Positions 6,979 through 15,685 of a DNA stretch of 15,722 bases are shown here, one piece after another. Location of the stretch: positions 1 through 15,722 of the forward strand of contig DAOUML010000011.1 of assembly GCA_034411635.1 (NCBI GenBank), in the 5' to 3' direction. The translations under genes and the position numbers were made by a program. Every line of letters starts with the position of its first letter. Within the stretch, counting starts at the first letter, position 1. This DNA comes from UBA8950 sp034411635. Lineage in GTDB: Bacteria > Chloroflexota > Anaerolineae > Anaerolineales > Villigracilaceae. Under the pieces are notes generated by a model that worked only from the letters and a program-made list of their open reading frames with translations, ran no database searches and was not told the DNA's origin.

Positions 6979-7209
6979 AGTACCAAGTCCTGAGCGGAGG
7001 CCCTGAGTGTAAACGAAGGGCCGTAGTCGCAGGACGGTTTATGCAAAGAGCGATTCAGGCGAAGAGTAATTGATACACAAAACGTCCTTCGACTACGCTT
7101 TTTGCTTAAAAGTACCAAGTCCTGAGCGGAGGGCGAAGCGTATTTTGCGTAGCCCGTAGTCGAAGGATGGTTGTTGAGCCTGTCGAAACACGCTCCGCTC
7201 AGGACTTGG
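6979..7209. repeat. Composite REP-like repeat array between wbpD and wbpE
   Basis: Two units lie in tandem with a period of 132 bases (6979-7037 and 7111-7172). Each starts with the same 22 bases (6979-7000 and 7111-7132; core CCAAGTCCTGAGCGGA) and ends with a CGTAGTCG-AGGA block (7022-7034 and 7155-7167). Each has an internal short stem: GGCCCT 6999-7004 with AGGGCC 7017-7022, and GGGC 7131-7134 with GCCC 7152-7155. The core returns inverted at 7194-7209, and TCCTTCGACTACG (7085-7097) is inverted against 7155-7167. A TTGAGCCTGTCGAAACA motif lies at 7171-7190. The array fills nearly the whole 252-base gap and holds no gene. It ends within a few bases of the wbpD stop codon. Confidence 0.85.
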
Positions 7210-7213
7210 AGTC

Positions 7214-7894
<681 letters not shown>

Positions 7895-7925
7895 ATTGTT
7901 CTCTCTATGTATGGTTTACTTAAGA

Positions 7926-7997
7926 TTTTCACGCAAAGCCGCAAAGTGCGCAAAGAAAAATCAAAAACTTGGCGTTCTTGGCGACTTTGCGCGAAAA
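7926..7997. repeat. Imperfect 30-bp hairpin repeat between wbpB and wbpD
   Basis: Left arm 7926-7955 (core ACGCAAAGCCGCAAAG) and right arm 7968-7997 pair at 24 of 30 positions by my count, with a 12-base A-rich loop (7956-7967). The arms are made of repeated CGC-AAAG units, so the element has an 8-9 base internal rhythm similar in style to, but distinct in sequence from, the AAACACGAAGG elements. It takes up most of the 120-base gap and no gene is visible there. Confidence 0.75.
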
Positions 7998-8014
7998 AAC
8001 TCACATCTGGATTC

Positions 8015-8980
8015 TTATCCCGTGCCAGCGTTCTTCAACAACGGGTGCGCCAGGTTGCCAATTGGCGAGATTTCGGCGTGACGGATGTCGTAGGTCAACT
8101 GGATGGACGGGCGCGAATCAGCAATGCCAAATCCCTGCCCGGCCAACGTCTGCTCATAGACGCGGGTGTGCAGGTCGGTGAAGCCCTCCGAAAACTCGAC
8201 TTCCTCGCCGTCAATGGTGATACTGCGGAAGGTGGTCTTGTTGGCCTGGCGGGTGGCGACGGGCAAATCGTCGCGTTCGACGGACAGGAACCAGCGCACC
8301 CGCGCCTTTTGCAATTCAATCCAGCCGCTCATGCGCTTTTGTTCCGATTGGAAGACCTTAATCGCCTGCACCGGCCCAAACAGCCAGATGAGCAAATCGA
8401 AGAAATGCACGCCGATATTGGTCGCAACCCCGCCAGATTTGTCTGCCTGGCCTTTCCATGAGACGTGATACCAGTTGCCACGGCTGGTGATGTAGGTCAG
8501 TAGCACATCATGGATTTTGTCGGCAGGCTCCTGCTCGATACGCGCCTTGAGTTTGAGCAGTTCGGGATGGACGCGCAACTGCAAAATCGTGTGAATCTTG
8601 CCGCCAGTCTCGGCTTCGATTTCCTCGAGCGCATCCAGATTCCAGGGGTTAATGACCAGCGGCTTCTCGCAAATCGCATCTGCCCCCACGCGCAGGGCCA
8701 GGCGGCAGTGGGCGTCATGCAGGTAGTTGGGCGAGCAAATTGAGACGTAATGCACCCGCTCCCCATCGCCCAGGCGGCGCAGTTTCTCCAGGTGGCGGTC
8801 GAATCGCTCCACTTCGGTAAAGAAACGCACATCGAACGAGTAGCGGTCAAGTATCCCGACCGAGTCCTTGGGGTCGACTGCCGCCACCAGGCGGTTGCCG
8901 GTATCCCGAATGGCCTGCATGTGACGCGGGGCAATGTAGCCACCCACGCCAATCATCGCAAAATTTTTGATTTCAGGCAT
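8015..8980 (-). CDS. wbpB: UDP-GlcNAcA 3-dehydrogenase, WbpB type (Gfo/Idh/MocA family)
   Basis: The product is 321 residues, normal for WbpB/WlbA. The N-terminal Rossmann fold begins KNFAMIGVGGYIAPRHM, followed by VSICSPNYLH (79-88), CEKPL (104-108, the EKP motif of the family), YITSRGNWY (163-171), GGVATNIGVHFFDLL (183-197) with the likely catalytic His192, and RSITIDGEEVEFSEGFTDLH near the end. Several of these stretches match Pseudomonas WbpB nearly word for word as I recall it. It oxidises C3 of UDP-GlcNAcA using tightly bound NAD+, regenerated with 2-oxoglutarate in the known enzymes. GGAG lies 8 bases before ATG 8980. The start overlaps the end of the GT2 gene by 8 bases, so translation is probably coupled. 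Confidence 0.93.
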   Translation of the reverse strand: MPEIKNFAMIGVGGYIAPRHMQAIRDTGNRLVAAVDPKDSVGILDRYSFDVRFFTEVERFDRHLEKLRRLGDGERVHYVSICSPNYLHDAHCRLALRVGADAICEKPLVINPWNLDALEEIEAETGGKIHTILQLRVHPELLKLKARIEQEPADKIHDVLLTYITSRGNWYHVSWKGQADKSGGVATNIGVHFFDLLIWLFGPVQAIKVFQSEQKRMSGWIELQKARVRWFLSVERDDLPVATRQANKTTFRSITIDGEEVEFSEGFTDLHTRVYEQTLAGQGFGIADSRPSIQLTYDIRHAEISPIGNLAHPLLKNAGTG

Positions 8981-9758
8981 TGTCCATCTCCGCTTGTTTT
9001 TTCCAGCCGCGTTTGTGAAACCACAGCGTCAGATAGCCGCGAATGGTGCGCATGATTTTCATGCGGCTCTTGCCCACCCGCGCCTTCGTATCCAGCACCA
9101 TCGGCACTTCCGAAATCGAAATGCCGCAAAAAGCCATCTTCATCGCCATCTCAACCATGCACTCGAACCCGGCCCGTTCCACAATCCCCGGTCCGTAGTG
9201 GCGCTGCAACTTTTTCAGGGTGGCGGCCTTGTAAAGCCTGAAAAACGAACTGACCGTCAACAGCCCGTGCAAACCCAGCGACTCTTTCACAAACAAATTC
9301 GCCACCGCGCTCAAAAACACCCGAAACGCCGAAGTATTCACAATCTGCCCGCCGTACATGTACGGGCTGGCAAAAATTGTATCGTAGCCTTCTGCCATGC
9401 GCGTCAGCATTTGCTTCACCAACTCCAGGCGCGAGGTATTGTCGCCTTCGATGGTCAGCACCAGGTCATTTTCGTTTAAGGTGGATGAAAGGTGGACGAA
9501 CGCCGTCTGGAAGGCTTTTCCCGGCCCCAGGTTGGTCTCGTGTCGCAGGATTTCCAGCGCGAACCCGGACTCAGCGGCAGCCTGTTTCGCCAATTCGGAA
9601 GTTTTATCTACGCTGCCATCGTCCACCAGAATCACCCGCAGGTCGAATCGGGCCGAAAATTCCTGGTTCAAGGCTGAGAGCGAGTTGCTTAAACGGGGCA
9701 GATTCCCGGCTTCGTTAAGCACCGGTACAACGATAAAAAAGCGCGGACGTTCGCTCAT
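8973..9758 (-). CDS. Family 2 glycosyltransferase, polyprenyl-phosphate mannosyltransferase-like
   Basis: The product is 261 residues with a GT-A fold. FFIVVPVLNEAGNLPRL (7-23) and VDDGSVDKT (45-53) are the usual nucleotide-binding motifs of GT2, and EGDNTS (104-109) stands at the DXD position. The layout resembles dolichol/polyprenyl-phosphate sugar transferases. The C-terminus has basic, aromatic residues (GYLTLWFHKRGWKK) but no true membrane anchor. It would transfer a sugar from a nucleotide donor to a polyprenyl phosphate or growing glycan at the inner membrane face; donor and acceptor cannot be read from sequence. The ATG overlaps the stop codon of the upstream SDR gene (ATGA, 9755-9758), and its end overlaps wbpB by 8 bases, so the three genes form a tight translational unit. 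Confidence 0.87.
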   Translation of the reverse strand: MSERPRFFIVVPVLNEAGNLPRLSNSLSALNQEFSARFDLRVILVDDGSVDKTSELAKQAAAESGFALEILRHETNLGPGKAFQTAFVHLSSTLNENDLVLTIEGDNTSRLELVKQMLTRMAEGYDTIFASPYMYGGQIVNTSAFRVFLSAVANLFVKESLGLHGLLTVSSFFRLYKAATLKKLQRHYGPGIVERAGFECMVEMAMKMAFCGISISEVPMVLDTKARVGKSRMKIMRTIRGYLTLWFHKRGWKKQAEMDNA

Positions 9759-10771
9759 TCCGCCGAATCCGAAAAATTGAGTTTGATTTCCGGGGTGGGC
9801 GTCCCCAGCGCGCGCCGCCGCGCCATCTGCCAGCGGATGGTGGTCTTTAGTCCTTCTTCGAGTTCGACTTTTGGCTCGAAACCGAGCAGGGTGCGGGCTT
9901 TGGTGATATCCGGCACGCGCCGCATGACATCTTCATATTTGCCAAACGATTCGTAGGGCGTCAGTTTGAGTTTGGGTTCGTCGCTGCGCACCAGGTTCCA
10001 GATGAGCAGCGCCAAATCTTTGATGGTGATTTCGCGGGTGTTGCCGATATTGAAAACGTGGTTGTTGGCTTCGCTTTTCTCGATGGTCGCCACAATCCCC
10101 TCGACATGGTCGCTGATGTAGGTGAACGAGCGCGTCTGCATCCCATCGCCGTGCAGGGGGATTTCTTCGTTGTCAATGGCGGCGTTGATGAACACCGACT
10201 GCGGCCCGCCCCACCAGGTCAGGTGCTGGTTGGGGCCGTAGCCGCCAAAAAAGCGCAGGGCCACGATGTCCATGCCGTGCCGCTCGTGGTAGGCAAACAT
10301 CAACTGCTCCTCGAACATCTTCGAGATGGCATACGACCAGCGCTTCACTTCCGGGCGGCCAATCACCAGGTCGGATTCTTCGGAGAAGGGCACTTTCGGG
10401 TTTTTGCCATATACATCCGAAGTCGAGGCGGCCACTACTTTGGCTTTGTGCTGGGCGGCGGCATCCAGCACAGCCAAGGTGCCATGCGAGTTAATCAACA
10501 GGGTGTCCATCGCATCGCTGTAGCGCGGAATCTTGAAGGCCGCCAGGTGTACGACCACGTCACAGCCGCGAGTCACGCGCCTGAGCAGTTTTTCATCGCG
10601 GATGTCGCCTTCCACGAAACGGAATTTCTTGTGGCCCTGGAAAGATTCCAGATTGAGCAGGAAGCCCTGCGAGAGATTGTCGAGGCCGATGACCGTGTGT
10701 CCACGCTGGAGCAGGGCGGCAGTCAGGTTCGAGCCGATAAATCCGGCTGCGCCGGTGATGAGAATTTTCAT
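9755..10771 (-). CDS. NAD-dependent sugar-nucleotide epimerase/dehydratase (extended SDR)
   Basis: The product is 338 residues. GAAGFIG (7-13) is the NAD-binding glycine motif of extended short-chain dehydrogenases, GDIRD (55-59) and HLAA (75-78) are the usual cofactor contacts, and STSDVYG (116-122) plus YAISK (147-151) give the Ser/Thr-Tyr-Lys catalytic set. RFFGGYGPNQ and the RSFTYISD stretch are typical of the UDP-glucose 4-epimerase / UDP-glucuronate decarboxylase group. The exact reaction (4-epimerase, decarboxylase or dehydratase) cannot be decided here. An AAGGTGA overlaps the stop codon of the membrane-protein gene and serves the ATG at 10771; the gap is only 9 bases. It overlaps the GT2 gene by 4 bases, which supports a shared role in building one glycan. 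Confidence 0.88.
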   Translation of the reverse strand: MKILITGAAGFIGSNLTAALLQRGHTVIGLDNLSQGFLLNLESFQGHKKFRFVEGDIRDEKLLRRVTRGCDVVVHLAAFKIPRYSDAMDTLLINSHGTLAVLDAAAQHKAKVVAASTSDVYGKNPKVPFSEESDLVIGRPEVKRWSYAISKMFEEQLMFAYHERHGMDIVALRFFGGYGPNQHLTWWGGPQSVFINAAIDNEEIPLHGDGMQTRSFTYISDHVEGIVATIEKSEANNHVFNIGNTREITIKDLALLIWNLVRSDEPKLKLTPYESFGKYEDVMRRVPDITKARTLLGFEPKVELEEGLKTTIRWQMARRRALGTPTPEIKLNFSDSAE

Positions 10772-10780
10772 GAAGTCACC

Positions 10781-12781
10781 TTAAGGGGTACAGTTTGCGT
10801 CCAAATTGCGATACAGGTTGCCAATGGGCAGTTCTGCCAACAGTTCAGAGTTAAGAGAATAATATTCGGTAAGTGTCGCGTGATTTTCATCATCCAACAA
10901 CAGGTACTTGGATTGAAGAGGTGATTTTTGATTGTCGTAAGATAACAAATACGAAACGCCAATGCCAGGGTGTAAACCGGTAAGACGGGCATCATAAAAA
11001 GAAAGCGGAATCAGGATGGTGTTGCACCAGGGGTTATCGGTCATGCCGTCAAAAGTGACCAGTCTGTCCAGTTCACTTTGTGAATCAGTCAGTTCAGTCA
11101 TGCGATGGGTGTAATTCATTTTCGCGCCCTCCCAATCTCCCTGCCCCGTAAGCGTCACCGGGGCAAAAAGAAGGCTGAATAACACCAGACTCCAAACAAA
11201 ACGATATTTTCTTTGGGCAACAAGCATGAATACGCTCACCAGCAACGGCGCAAAAAAAACGCGATAAAAACCATTGGCCAGATAAAGGGTCATTCCGGCC
11301 AAGAGCAAAGCAAGCACATTATAAATATCAAAAAAAGCCTGCGACTTCAATAAAGTTTCAAGTGCCGGTTTTTGCCTGATCAGCACAATGCTCTCTCGCA
11401 AGCCATAGGCAAGCAATATCAATAAAACAAAAATGATTGCCAACCCAGGCACAAAACGTTGCCAAATGATTAATTTCTTGATTTGGGCCAGAAACTGATT
11501 TTGCAACCCGGCCAACAGGCCAGCCTCGCTGCCCAGGGTGGCGAAAATGGAATTATTAATGGGCGGAACCAGAAGGCCCGTTACCCAAATAATGCCAAGC
11601 GCAAGGCCGCCGCTCATCAAAACACTCACAAGCATCCGGCGAATTACATTCCCTGAGAAAAGATAATAAAAGAGCGGCAAGAACAAAATAACCCAGGAAA
11701 GACGCAACATGCCTGCCAAAAAAGCAAACAGCACAATCAAAATTTTGGAAACAAGCGAAACTGTTTTGTCCTGTCTCAGGTAGATGAAAATTCCAGCAAA
11801 CCCAATTGCCATTGCCTGATTAAGAGTTTCGTGTGAGGTGGTGGCCGCAAAAATCATCACCGGCCATGAAACCGACATGACAAGCGCCAAAACCAAATTC
11901 TGGGCGGTATCCAGGCGCATCAGGCGTGAAAACGCATATACCGAAGCGATAATCAACCCAAAATTGACCAGGATGGGCAGGTGCGGCGCCCAGCCGAACA
12001 AATAGCCAAACATACCGTAGAAATATGTATAAAGCGGCGAGCCTTCGCCGAAATGGTTGAACGCTGCCGGCGGCATCAGTTCGTTGGGATAATTATAGCC
12101 ACCGCCCAAACCACAGGTACTGAATTGTCTCATCCATAGCCAGTACCCGGTGGCATCGTTCCAAAAAACGGGCAAGTAATCACTCAACTTTGCGCCCCAA
12201 AGTCCATAGAGAACCAACAGAACGAGAGCAATCGGCAATATTCCCGGTATCAACGCAGACCACCGGCTGTTCAACAGGAGAATTTTTGCATGAATCTGCT
12301 CCTGTCCTTTAATAAAACGATACTGGCCTTGCAACGGAAATGGATTTTCAATCGGCTGCGCCAGCATAAGAACCATGAAAATTACGCCAGAAGCAGCCAG
12401 GGGGCCTAAACCGCGAACGCCAGAAAGAGCAGCCTGTCTAAAAATAAGTTCATAGTTCTCAACATAAAAAATTGGAAGTCGCAGATAGTATTCCAAAAGC
12501 CCATAAAATACAAACAAGCCAACATACCAGCGGCTCCGAAAGAAAAGCCAGTAAATAACACGGGCCAAAAACCGCTGATGAAAAAAGACAAACACAACTG
12601 CAATAGCGCCAGTAGCGAGTACCACTATAAAAAGCATTGTTGCAATGCTTTCATAAGTCAACCCGATATAATCACGCGGAGGCCGGATACGCGCCAAAAT
12701 CCAGGCTCCGCTGCTGGCAAAGAACAAGAATACCGAGAGAAATCTGAACCAAAGCGGTATCCCTGAATTTTTCGTTTGCAC
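10781..12781 (-). CDS. Large polytopic membrane protein, possibly a GT-C glycosyltransferase
   Basis: The product is 666 residues with roughly 12-14 hydrophobic segments spread over residues 10-550 and a soluble C-terminal part of about 110 residues. A loop after the fifth segment contains FWNDATGYW (Asn208-Asp209) and later FGEGSPLYTYFYG. An acidic residue in an early outer loop, followed by many helices, is the general plan of GT-C glycosyltransferases (PMT/ArnT-like), but no diagnostic motif is certain and it may instead be a polymerase or an unknown membrane protein. I chose GTG 12781 because AGGGAG (12788-12793) lies 6 bases upstream; an in-frame TTG at 12785-12787 abuts that site and is unlikely. 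It heads the glycan operon. The gene appears more AT-rich than the downstream wbp genes. Confidence 0.72.
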   Translation of the reverse strand: MQTKNSGIPLWFRFLSVFLFFASSGAWILARIRPPRDYIGLTYESIATMLFIVVLATGAIAVVFVFFHQRFLARVIYWLFFRSRWYVGLFVFYGLLEYYLRLPIFYVENYELIFRQAALSGVRGLGPLAASGVIFMVLMLAQPIENPFPLQGQYRFIKGQEQIHAKILLLNSRWSALIPGILPIALVLLVLYGLWGAKLSDYLPVFWNDATGYWLWMRQFSTCGLGGGYNYPNELMPPAAFNHFGEGSPLYTYFYGMFGYLFGWAPHLPILVNFGLIIASVYAFSRLMRLDTAQNLVLALVMSVSWPVMIFAATTSHETLNQAMAIGFAGIFIYLRQDKTVSLVSKILIVLFAFLAGMLRLSWVILFLPLFYYLFSGNVIRRMLVSVLMSGGLALGIIWVTGLLVPPINNSIFATLGSEAGLLAGLQNQFLAQIKKLIIWQRFVPGLAIIFVLLILLAYGLRESIVLIRQKPALETLLKSQAFFDIYNVLALLLAGMTLYLANGFYRVFFAPLLVSVFMLVAQRKYRFVWSLVLFSLLFAPVTLTGQGDWEGAKMNYTHRMTELTDSQSELDRLVTFDGMTDNPWCNTILIPLSFYDARLTGLHPGIGVSYLLSYDNQKSPLQSKYLLLDDENHATLTEYYSLNSELLAELPIGNLYRNLDANCTP

Positions 12782-12797
12782 AATCAACTCCCTACAT

Positions 12798-12829
12798 AAA
12801 AAATATGGCCGGGCAAAAGCCCGACCATA
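12798..12829 (-). terminator. Rho-independent terminator after pepF, inside the leader of the glycan operon
   Basis: An 11-bp stem (12804-12814 with 12819-12829) has a 4-base loop. One position that mismatches on the plus strand becomes a G-U pair on the minus-strand RNA. Six T follow on the minus strand (12803 to 12798). It ends only 16 bases before the GTG of the membrane-protein gene. Confidence 0.88.
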
Positions 12830-12854
12830 GATTTTACTGTATTTCTGATAAAAG

Positions 12855-12860
12855 ATTATA
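12855..12860 (-). promoter_or_regulatory. Possible -10 box of the glycan operon at the end of pepF
   Basis: The minus strand reads TATAAT overlapping the TAA stop of pepF, about 75 bases before the next start codon. No good -35 hexamer is visible 16-18 bases upstream. A second candidate (TAAAAT, 12831-12836) lies closer. Starting at the first would place the terminator hairpin in the leader RNA. Confidence 0.25.
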
Positions 12861-14616
12861 GTTTTTCCAACTCATCCACCATGCCAGCCAGCACATCAAA
12901 GCCGCCCTGCCAGAACGCCGCATCGCGGATGTTGATGCCGGCCTCCGTCAGGATTTTTTCGGGAGATTCAGAGCCGCCAGCGGCCAGCAATTTCATGTAT
13001 TTTGGTTTGAACGACTCGCCTTCGGCCTTGAATTGCTTGTAAAGGGCCAAAACGAGCAACTGCCCAAACGCATAAGCATAGACATAGAACGGCGTGTGGT
13101 AAATGTGCGGAATGCTGACCCATTCCCACTTGAATTCCTCGCCAATTTCAACGGAATCGCCAAACTGGGTTTTGAGATTCTCAAGGTAGGCAGCGGCCAG
13201 TTCATCGACTGAGGCGTTTTTCTGCACCATTTCATGGGCTGTTTTCTCGAACAGCGCAAAGAAAGACTGACGAATAATGGTGGCGTAGTTGTCGTCAATC
13301 TGGCGGAAGAGCATATCGCGGCGCACCGCCGGGTCTTTTTCTTCAGCCATCAGGCGGTCTATCAACATCATTTCGCCAAAGGTGGAGGCGGTTTCAGCCA
13401 GCGGCAGGCAGGAATGCTGGGTGAAGGCACTGTGCTGCTCGGCCATCATCGAGTGAATGGCGTGGCCGAGTTCGTGCGCCAGGGTGGCAACGTCGTCGCC
13501 TTTGCCCTGGTAGTTGACCAGCACCCAGGGCGTCAGGGCGGGTTCAACCGTCCAGCAGAAAGCCCCATCGCGTTTACCCTTGCGGACTTCGCTGTCGATG
13601 TGGGCCTCGTCGAAGACGCGTTTGGCCTGTTTGCCGAAATCAGGATGAAAGTCCGAGAAGGATTCAAGCACCATGTCGACGGCTTTGTCGAAGGCGTATT
13701 CCTTGCTCGATTGGCTGACCGGGGCGTAGATGTCGTAGCGGCGTAATTTGTCCATACCGAGCATGCGGGCCTTGATTTTGAAGAAGCGCTGGAAGATGAC
13801 CGCGTTCTTCTCGGCGACATTCAGTAGCACATCCACCGCCTCGTTCGGAATGTCGTTGTCGAGGTTGCGGGCGGCAATCGGGCTGGCGTGTTTGCGCAGG
13901 CTGACGTTTTCGTTGCGCCAATCGCGAACCAGGGTCTGGTACATCTGTCCCAGAATCGGGCCGTCGTCGCCATAGACGCGGTAGAGTTCCTGGTAGGCAC
14001 GAGCGCGTAGATCGGGGTCGGCAGAGCGGACGCACGACATCAATTCGCCGCGAGTCATGTCTTTTACTTCGCCATCCACCTCAACCTTGTAGACGTAGCG
14101 GGTGGTAAGCGAATCGTACAAATTGGTGAGCGCGCCGGAACCGGTGACATTTTTCAGATTGACGATTTTCTCTTCCGGTTCGCTCAGGGTGTGCGGTTTG
14201 TACAGGCGCAGGGCTTCGAGGTAATAGCGGTAATCGCCAGAAATCGCCATCAGGCGTTTGGCGGTGGCGTCGTCGAGGTCTTTCCACCACAGGGTGAAAA
14301 ACAGGGTGCGGTTTTGCAGTTCGGCGAAAAATTGCTGAACGCGCCCCATCAGGGCCATGGCGGTCTGGTTTTGGGTATCGGCGGCAAACATCAGCCCGGC
14401 GAAGCCATAAACGCGGTGCGCCAGGCGGGTGGTCTTTTCAGAACGGGCCAGAATATCCATGAAGTGTTCCGCATCGATGTCAGGATTCAGGTCAGAGCGG
14501 AATTGCTCGAATTCGGCCACCTGCTTCTCAAGTTCGCTGAAGGCAGATTCAAGTTCGGCGGAATCGGGCGCAGGAAAAAGGTCGGTAAGTTTCCAGGGGG
14601 ATTGGGTGAATGCCAT
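12856..14616 (-). CDS. pepF: Oligoendopeptidase F (M3 family zinc metallopeptidase)
   Basis: The 586-residue product is of normal length for PepF. TLAHELGHAIHSMM contains the HEXXH zinc site (His381, Glu382, His385), and Glu408 in LAETASTFGE is the probable third zinc ligand. The tail motifs IPHIYHTPFYVYAYAFGQLL are typical of oligoendopeptidases. There is no signal peptide, so it acts in the cytoplasm, cutting short peptides. AGGAG lies 8 bases upstream of ATG 14616. It diverges from the ROK kinase gene with about 100 bases between the two starts, and its transcript ends at the hairpin 12798-12829. It has no evident functional link with the glycan operon downstream. Confidence 0.95.
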   Translation of the reverse strand: MAFTQSPWKLTDLFPAPDSAELESAFSELEKQVAEFEQFRSDLNPDIDAEHFMDILARSEKTTRLAHRVYGFAGLMFAADTQNQTAMALMGRVQQFFAELQNRTLFFTLWWKDLDDATAKRLMAISGDYRYYLEALRLYKPHTLSEPEEKIVNLKNVTGSGALTNLYDSLTTRYVYKVEVDGEVKDMTRGELMSCVRSADPDLRARAYQELYRVYGDDGPILGQMYQTLVRDWRNENVSLRKHASPIAARNLDNDIPNEAVDVLLNVAEKNAVIFQRFFKIKARMLGMDKLRRYDIYAPVSQSSKEYAFDKAVDMVLESFSDFHPDFGKQAKRVFDEAHIDSEVRKGKRDGAFCWTVEPALTPWVLVNYQGKGDDVATLAHELGHAIHSMMAEQHSAFTQHSCLPLAETASTFGEMMLIDRLMAEEKDPAVRRDMLFRQIDDNYATIIRQSFFALFEKTAHEMVQKNASVDELAAAYLENLKTQFGDSVEIGEEFKWEWVSIPHIYHTPFYVYAYAFGQLLVLALYKQFKAEGESFKPKYMKLLAAGGSESPEKILTEAGINIRDAAFWQGGFDVLAGMVDELEKL

Positions 14617-14654
14617 AAAAGAGTCTCCTGTGGTTCAGGTTAGATGAATGGCTA

Positions 14655-14660
14655 ATTGTA
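14655..14660 (-). promoter_or_regulatory. Possible -10 box for pepF
   Basis: TACAAT on the minus strand lies about 38 bases upstream of the pepF ATG, leaving room for the AGGAG site. A convincing -35 box is not visible, so this is tentative. Confidence 0.25.
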
Positions 14661-14704
14661 TCAGGAATTTTGCCAAAAGCGATTCGTTCAACCTGGATTT
14701 GCTG

Positions 14705-14710
14705 TATAAT
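14705..14710 (+). promoter_or_regulatory. -10 box suggesting a leaderless start for the ROK kinase
   Basis: A consensus TATAAT is followed by exactly 7 bases (CCCACCT) and then the ATG at 14718. This would place the transcript start on or next to the A of the start codon. There is no Shine-Dalgarno sequence. A -35 box is weak or absent. Confidence 0.5.
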
Positions 14711-14717
14711 CCCACCT

Positions 14718-15650
14718 ATGGGACAAATACTCGCCATCGACATCGGCGGCACGCAAATTCGCGCCGCGCTTTTTGAACGTAATACCTTGAAACCGGTACG
14801 GGTCGAACGCACCCGCACCGAAGCCAGCAAACCCGGCGTTTATGATCGCCTGGAAGCGCTGGTGGCTTCGATTTGGCCCGCCGACTCAGCGGTGGACGCC
14901 ATTGGCATTGCCTCCCCCGGCCCGCTCGACCCGCACAAAGGCGTCATCCTTGCCACGCCCAACATCAAGGAATGGCAAAACTTCCCGCTGACCGCCAAAC
15001 TGGGGGCGCGCTTCAACGTGCCGGTGGTGCTCGATAACGACGCCAACCTGGCCTGCCTGGGCGAGTGGAAATTCGGCGCCGGGCAGGGACATCAGGACGT
15101 GCTTTACCTGACCATCAGCACCGGCATCGGCGGCGGCGTGGTCTCGAATGGACGCCTGGTGCAAGGCTATCACGGCCTGGCTGCCGAGTTGGGGCATACC
15201 ACCGTCTGGCCGGATGGCCCGCTATGCGGCTGCGGCAAACGCGGACACATCGAGGCGATTGCATCCGGGACGGCAATTGCGCGTTACGCCCGCGAACAAA
15301 TCCGCGAAGGCGGACGACCCTCCACGCTGGCCGCGCTGGAGAGCATCACCTCGCGCGATGTCTCAGACGCCGCCGCCCAGGGCGACCTGCTCGCCATCGA
15401 GACGCTGGCGCGGGCCGGGCGTTATCTGGGCATCGCCGTCGCCAACTTCCTGGCCGCTTTTGACCCGTCGATTGTCATCTTCGGCGGCGGGGCCTCCAAC
15501 AGCGGCGCGCCGCTCTTCGACCCCTTCCACGCCAGTTTGCGCGAACACATCTTCAACCCCACCTACCTCGAAAATCTGACCTTCGCCCGCGCCGCGCTGG
15601 GCGATGACGCTGGTCTATTGGGCGCGCAAGCCCTGGCAACATCAAAATAA
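14718..15650 (+). CDS. ROK-family sugar kinase (probable glucokinase)
   Basis: The product is 310 residues. ILAIDIGGTQIRAAL (4-18) is the ATP phosphate-binding motif, DNDAN (106-110) carries the catalytic Asp108, TISTGIGGG (132-140) and AELGHT (156-161) are ROK hallmarks, and CGCGKRGHIE (170-179) is the ROK zinc signature with His177 in place of the usual final Cys. It would phosphorylate glucose or a related hexose or amino sugar with ATP in the cytoplasm; the sugar cannot be fixed from sequence. There is no helix-turn-helix N-terminus, so it is an enzyme rather than a ROK repressor. I chose ATG 14718 because the protein starts directly with the ROK fold and a TATAAT lies 7 bases before it. 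An in-frame TTG at 14670 would add 16 residues and be transcribed only from a promoter further upstream. Confidence 0.92.
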   Translation: MGQILAIDIGGTQIRAALFERNTLKPVRVERTRTEASKPGVYDRLEALVASIWPADSAVDAIGIASPGPLDPHKGVILATPNIKEWQNFPLTAKLGARFNVPVVLDNDANLACLGEWKFGAGQGHQDVLYLTISTGIGGGVVSNGRLVQGYHGLAAELGHTTVWPDGPLCGCGKRGHIEAIASGTAIARYAREQIREGGRPSTLAALESITSRDVSDAAAQGDLLAIETLARAGRYLGIAVANFLAAFDPSIVIFGGGASNSGAPLFDPFHASLREHIFNPTYLENLTFARAALGDDAGLLGAQALATSK

Positions 15651-15685
15651 CGCCCCTTTTGTTAATCTTCCTCCAATGCGCCTCT

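Noticed and set aside
6962..7213. tRNA or known small RNA gene in the wbpD-wbpE gap
   Set aside because: The structure is explained by repeated REP-like units; no cloverleaf or known RNA motif is visible.
10058..10924. 288-codon plus-strand open frame opposite the SDR gene
   Set aside because: Antisense shadow; the opposite strand has complete NAD-binding and YxxxK motifs.
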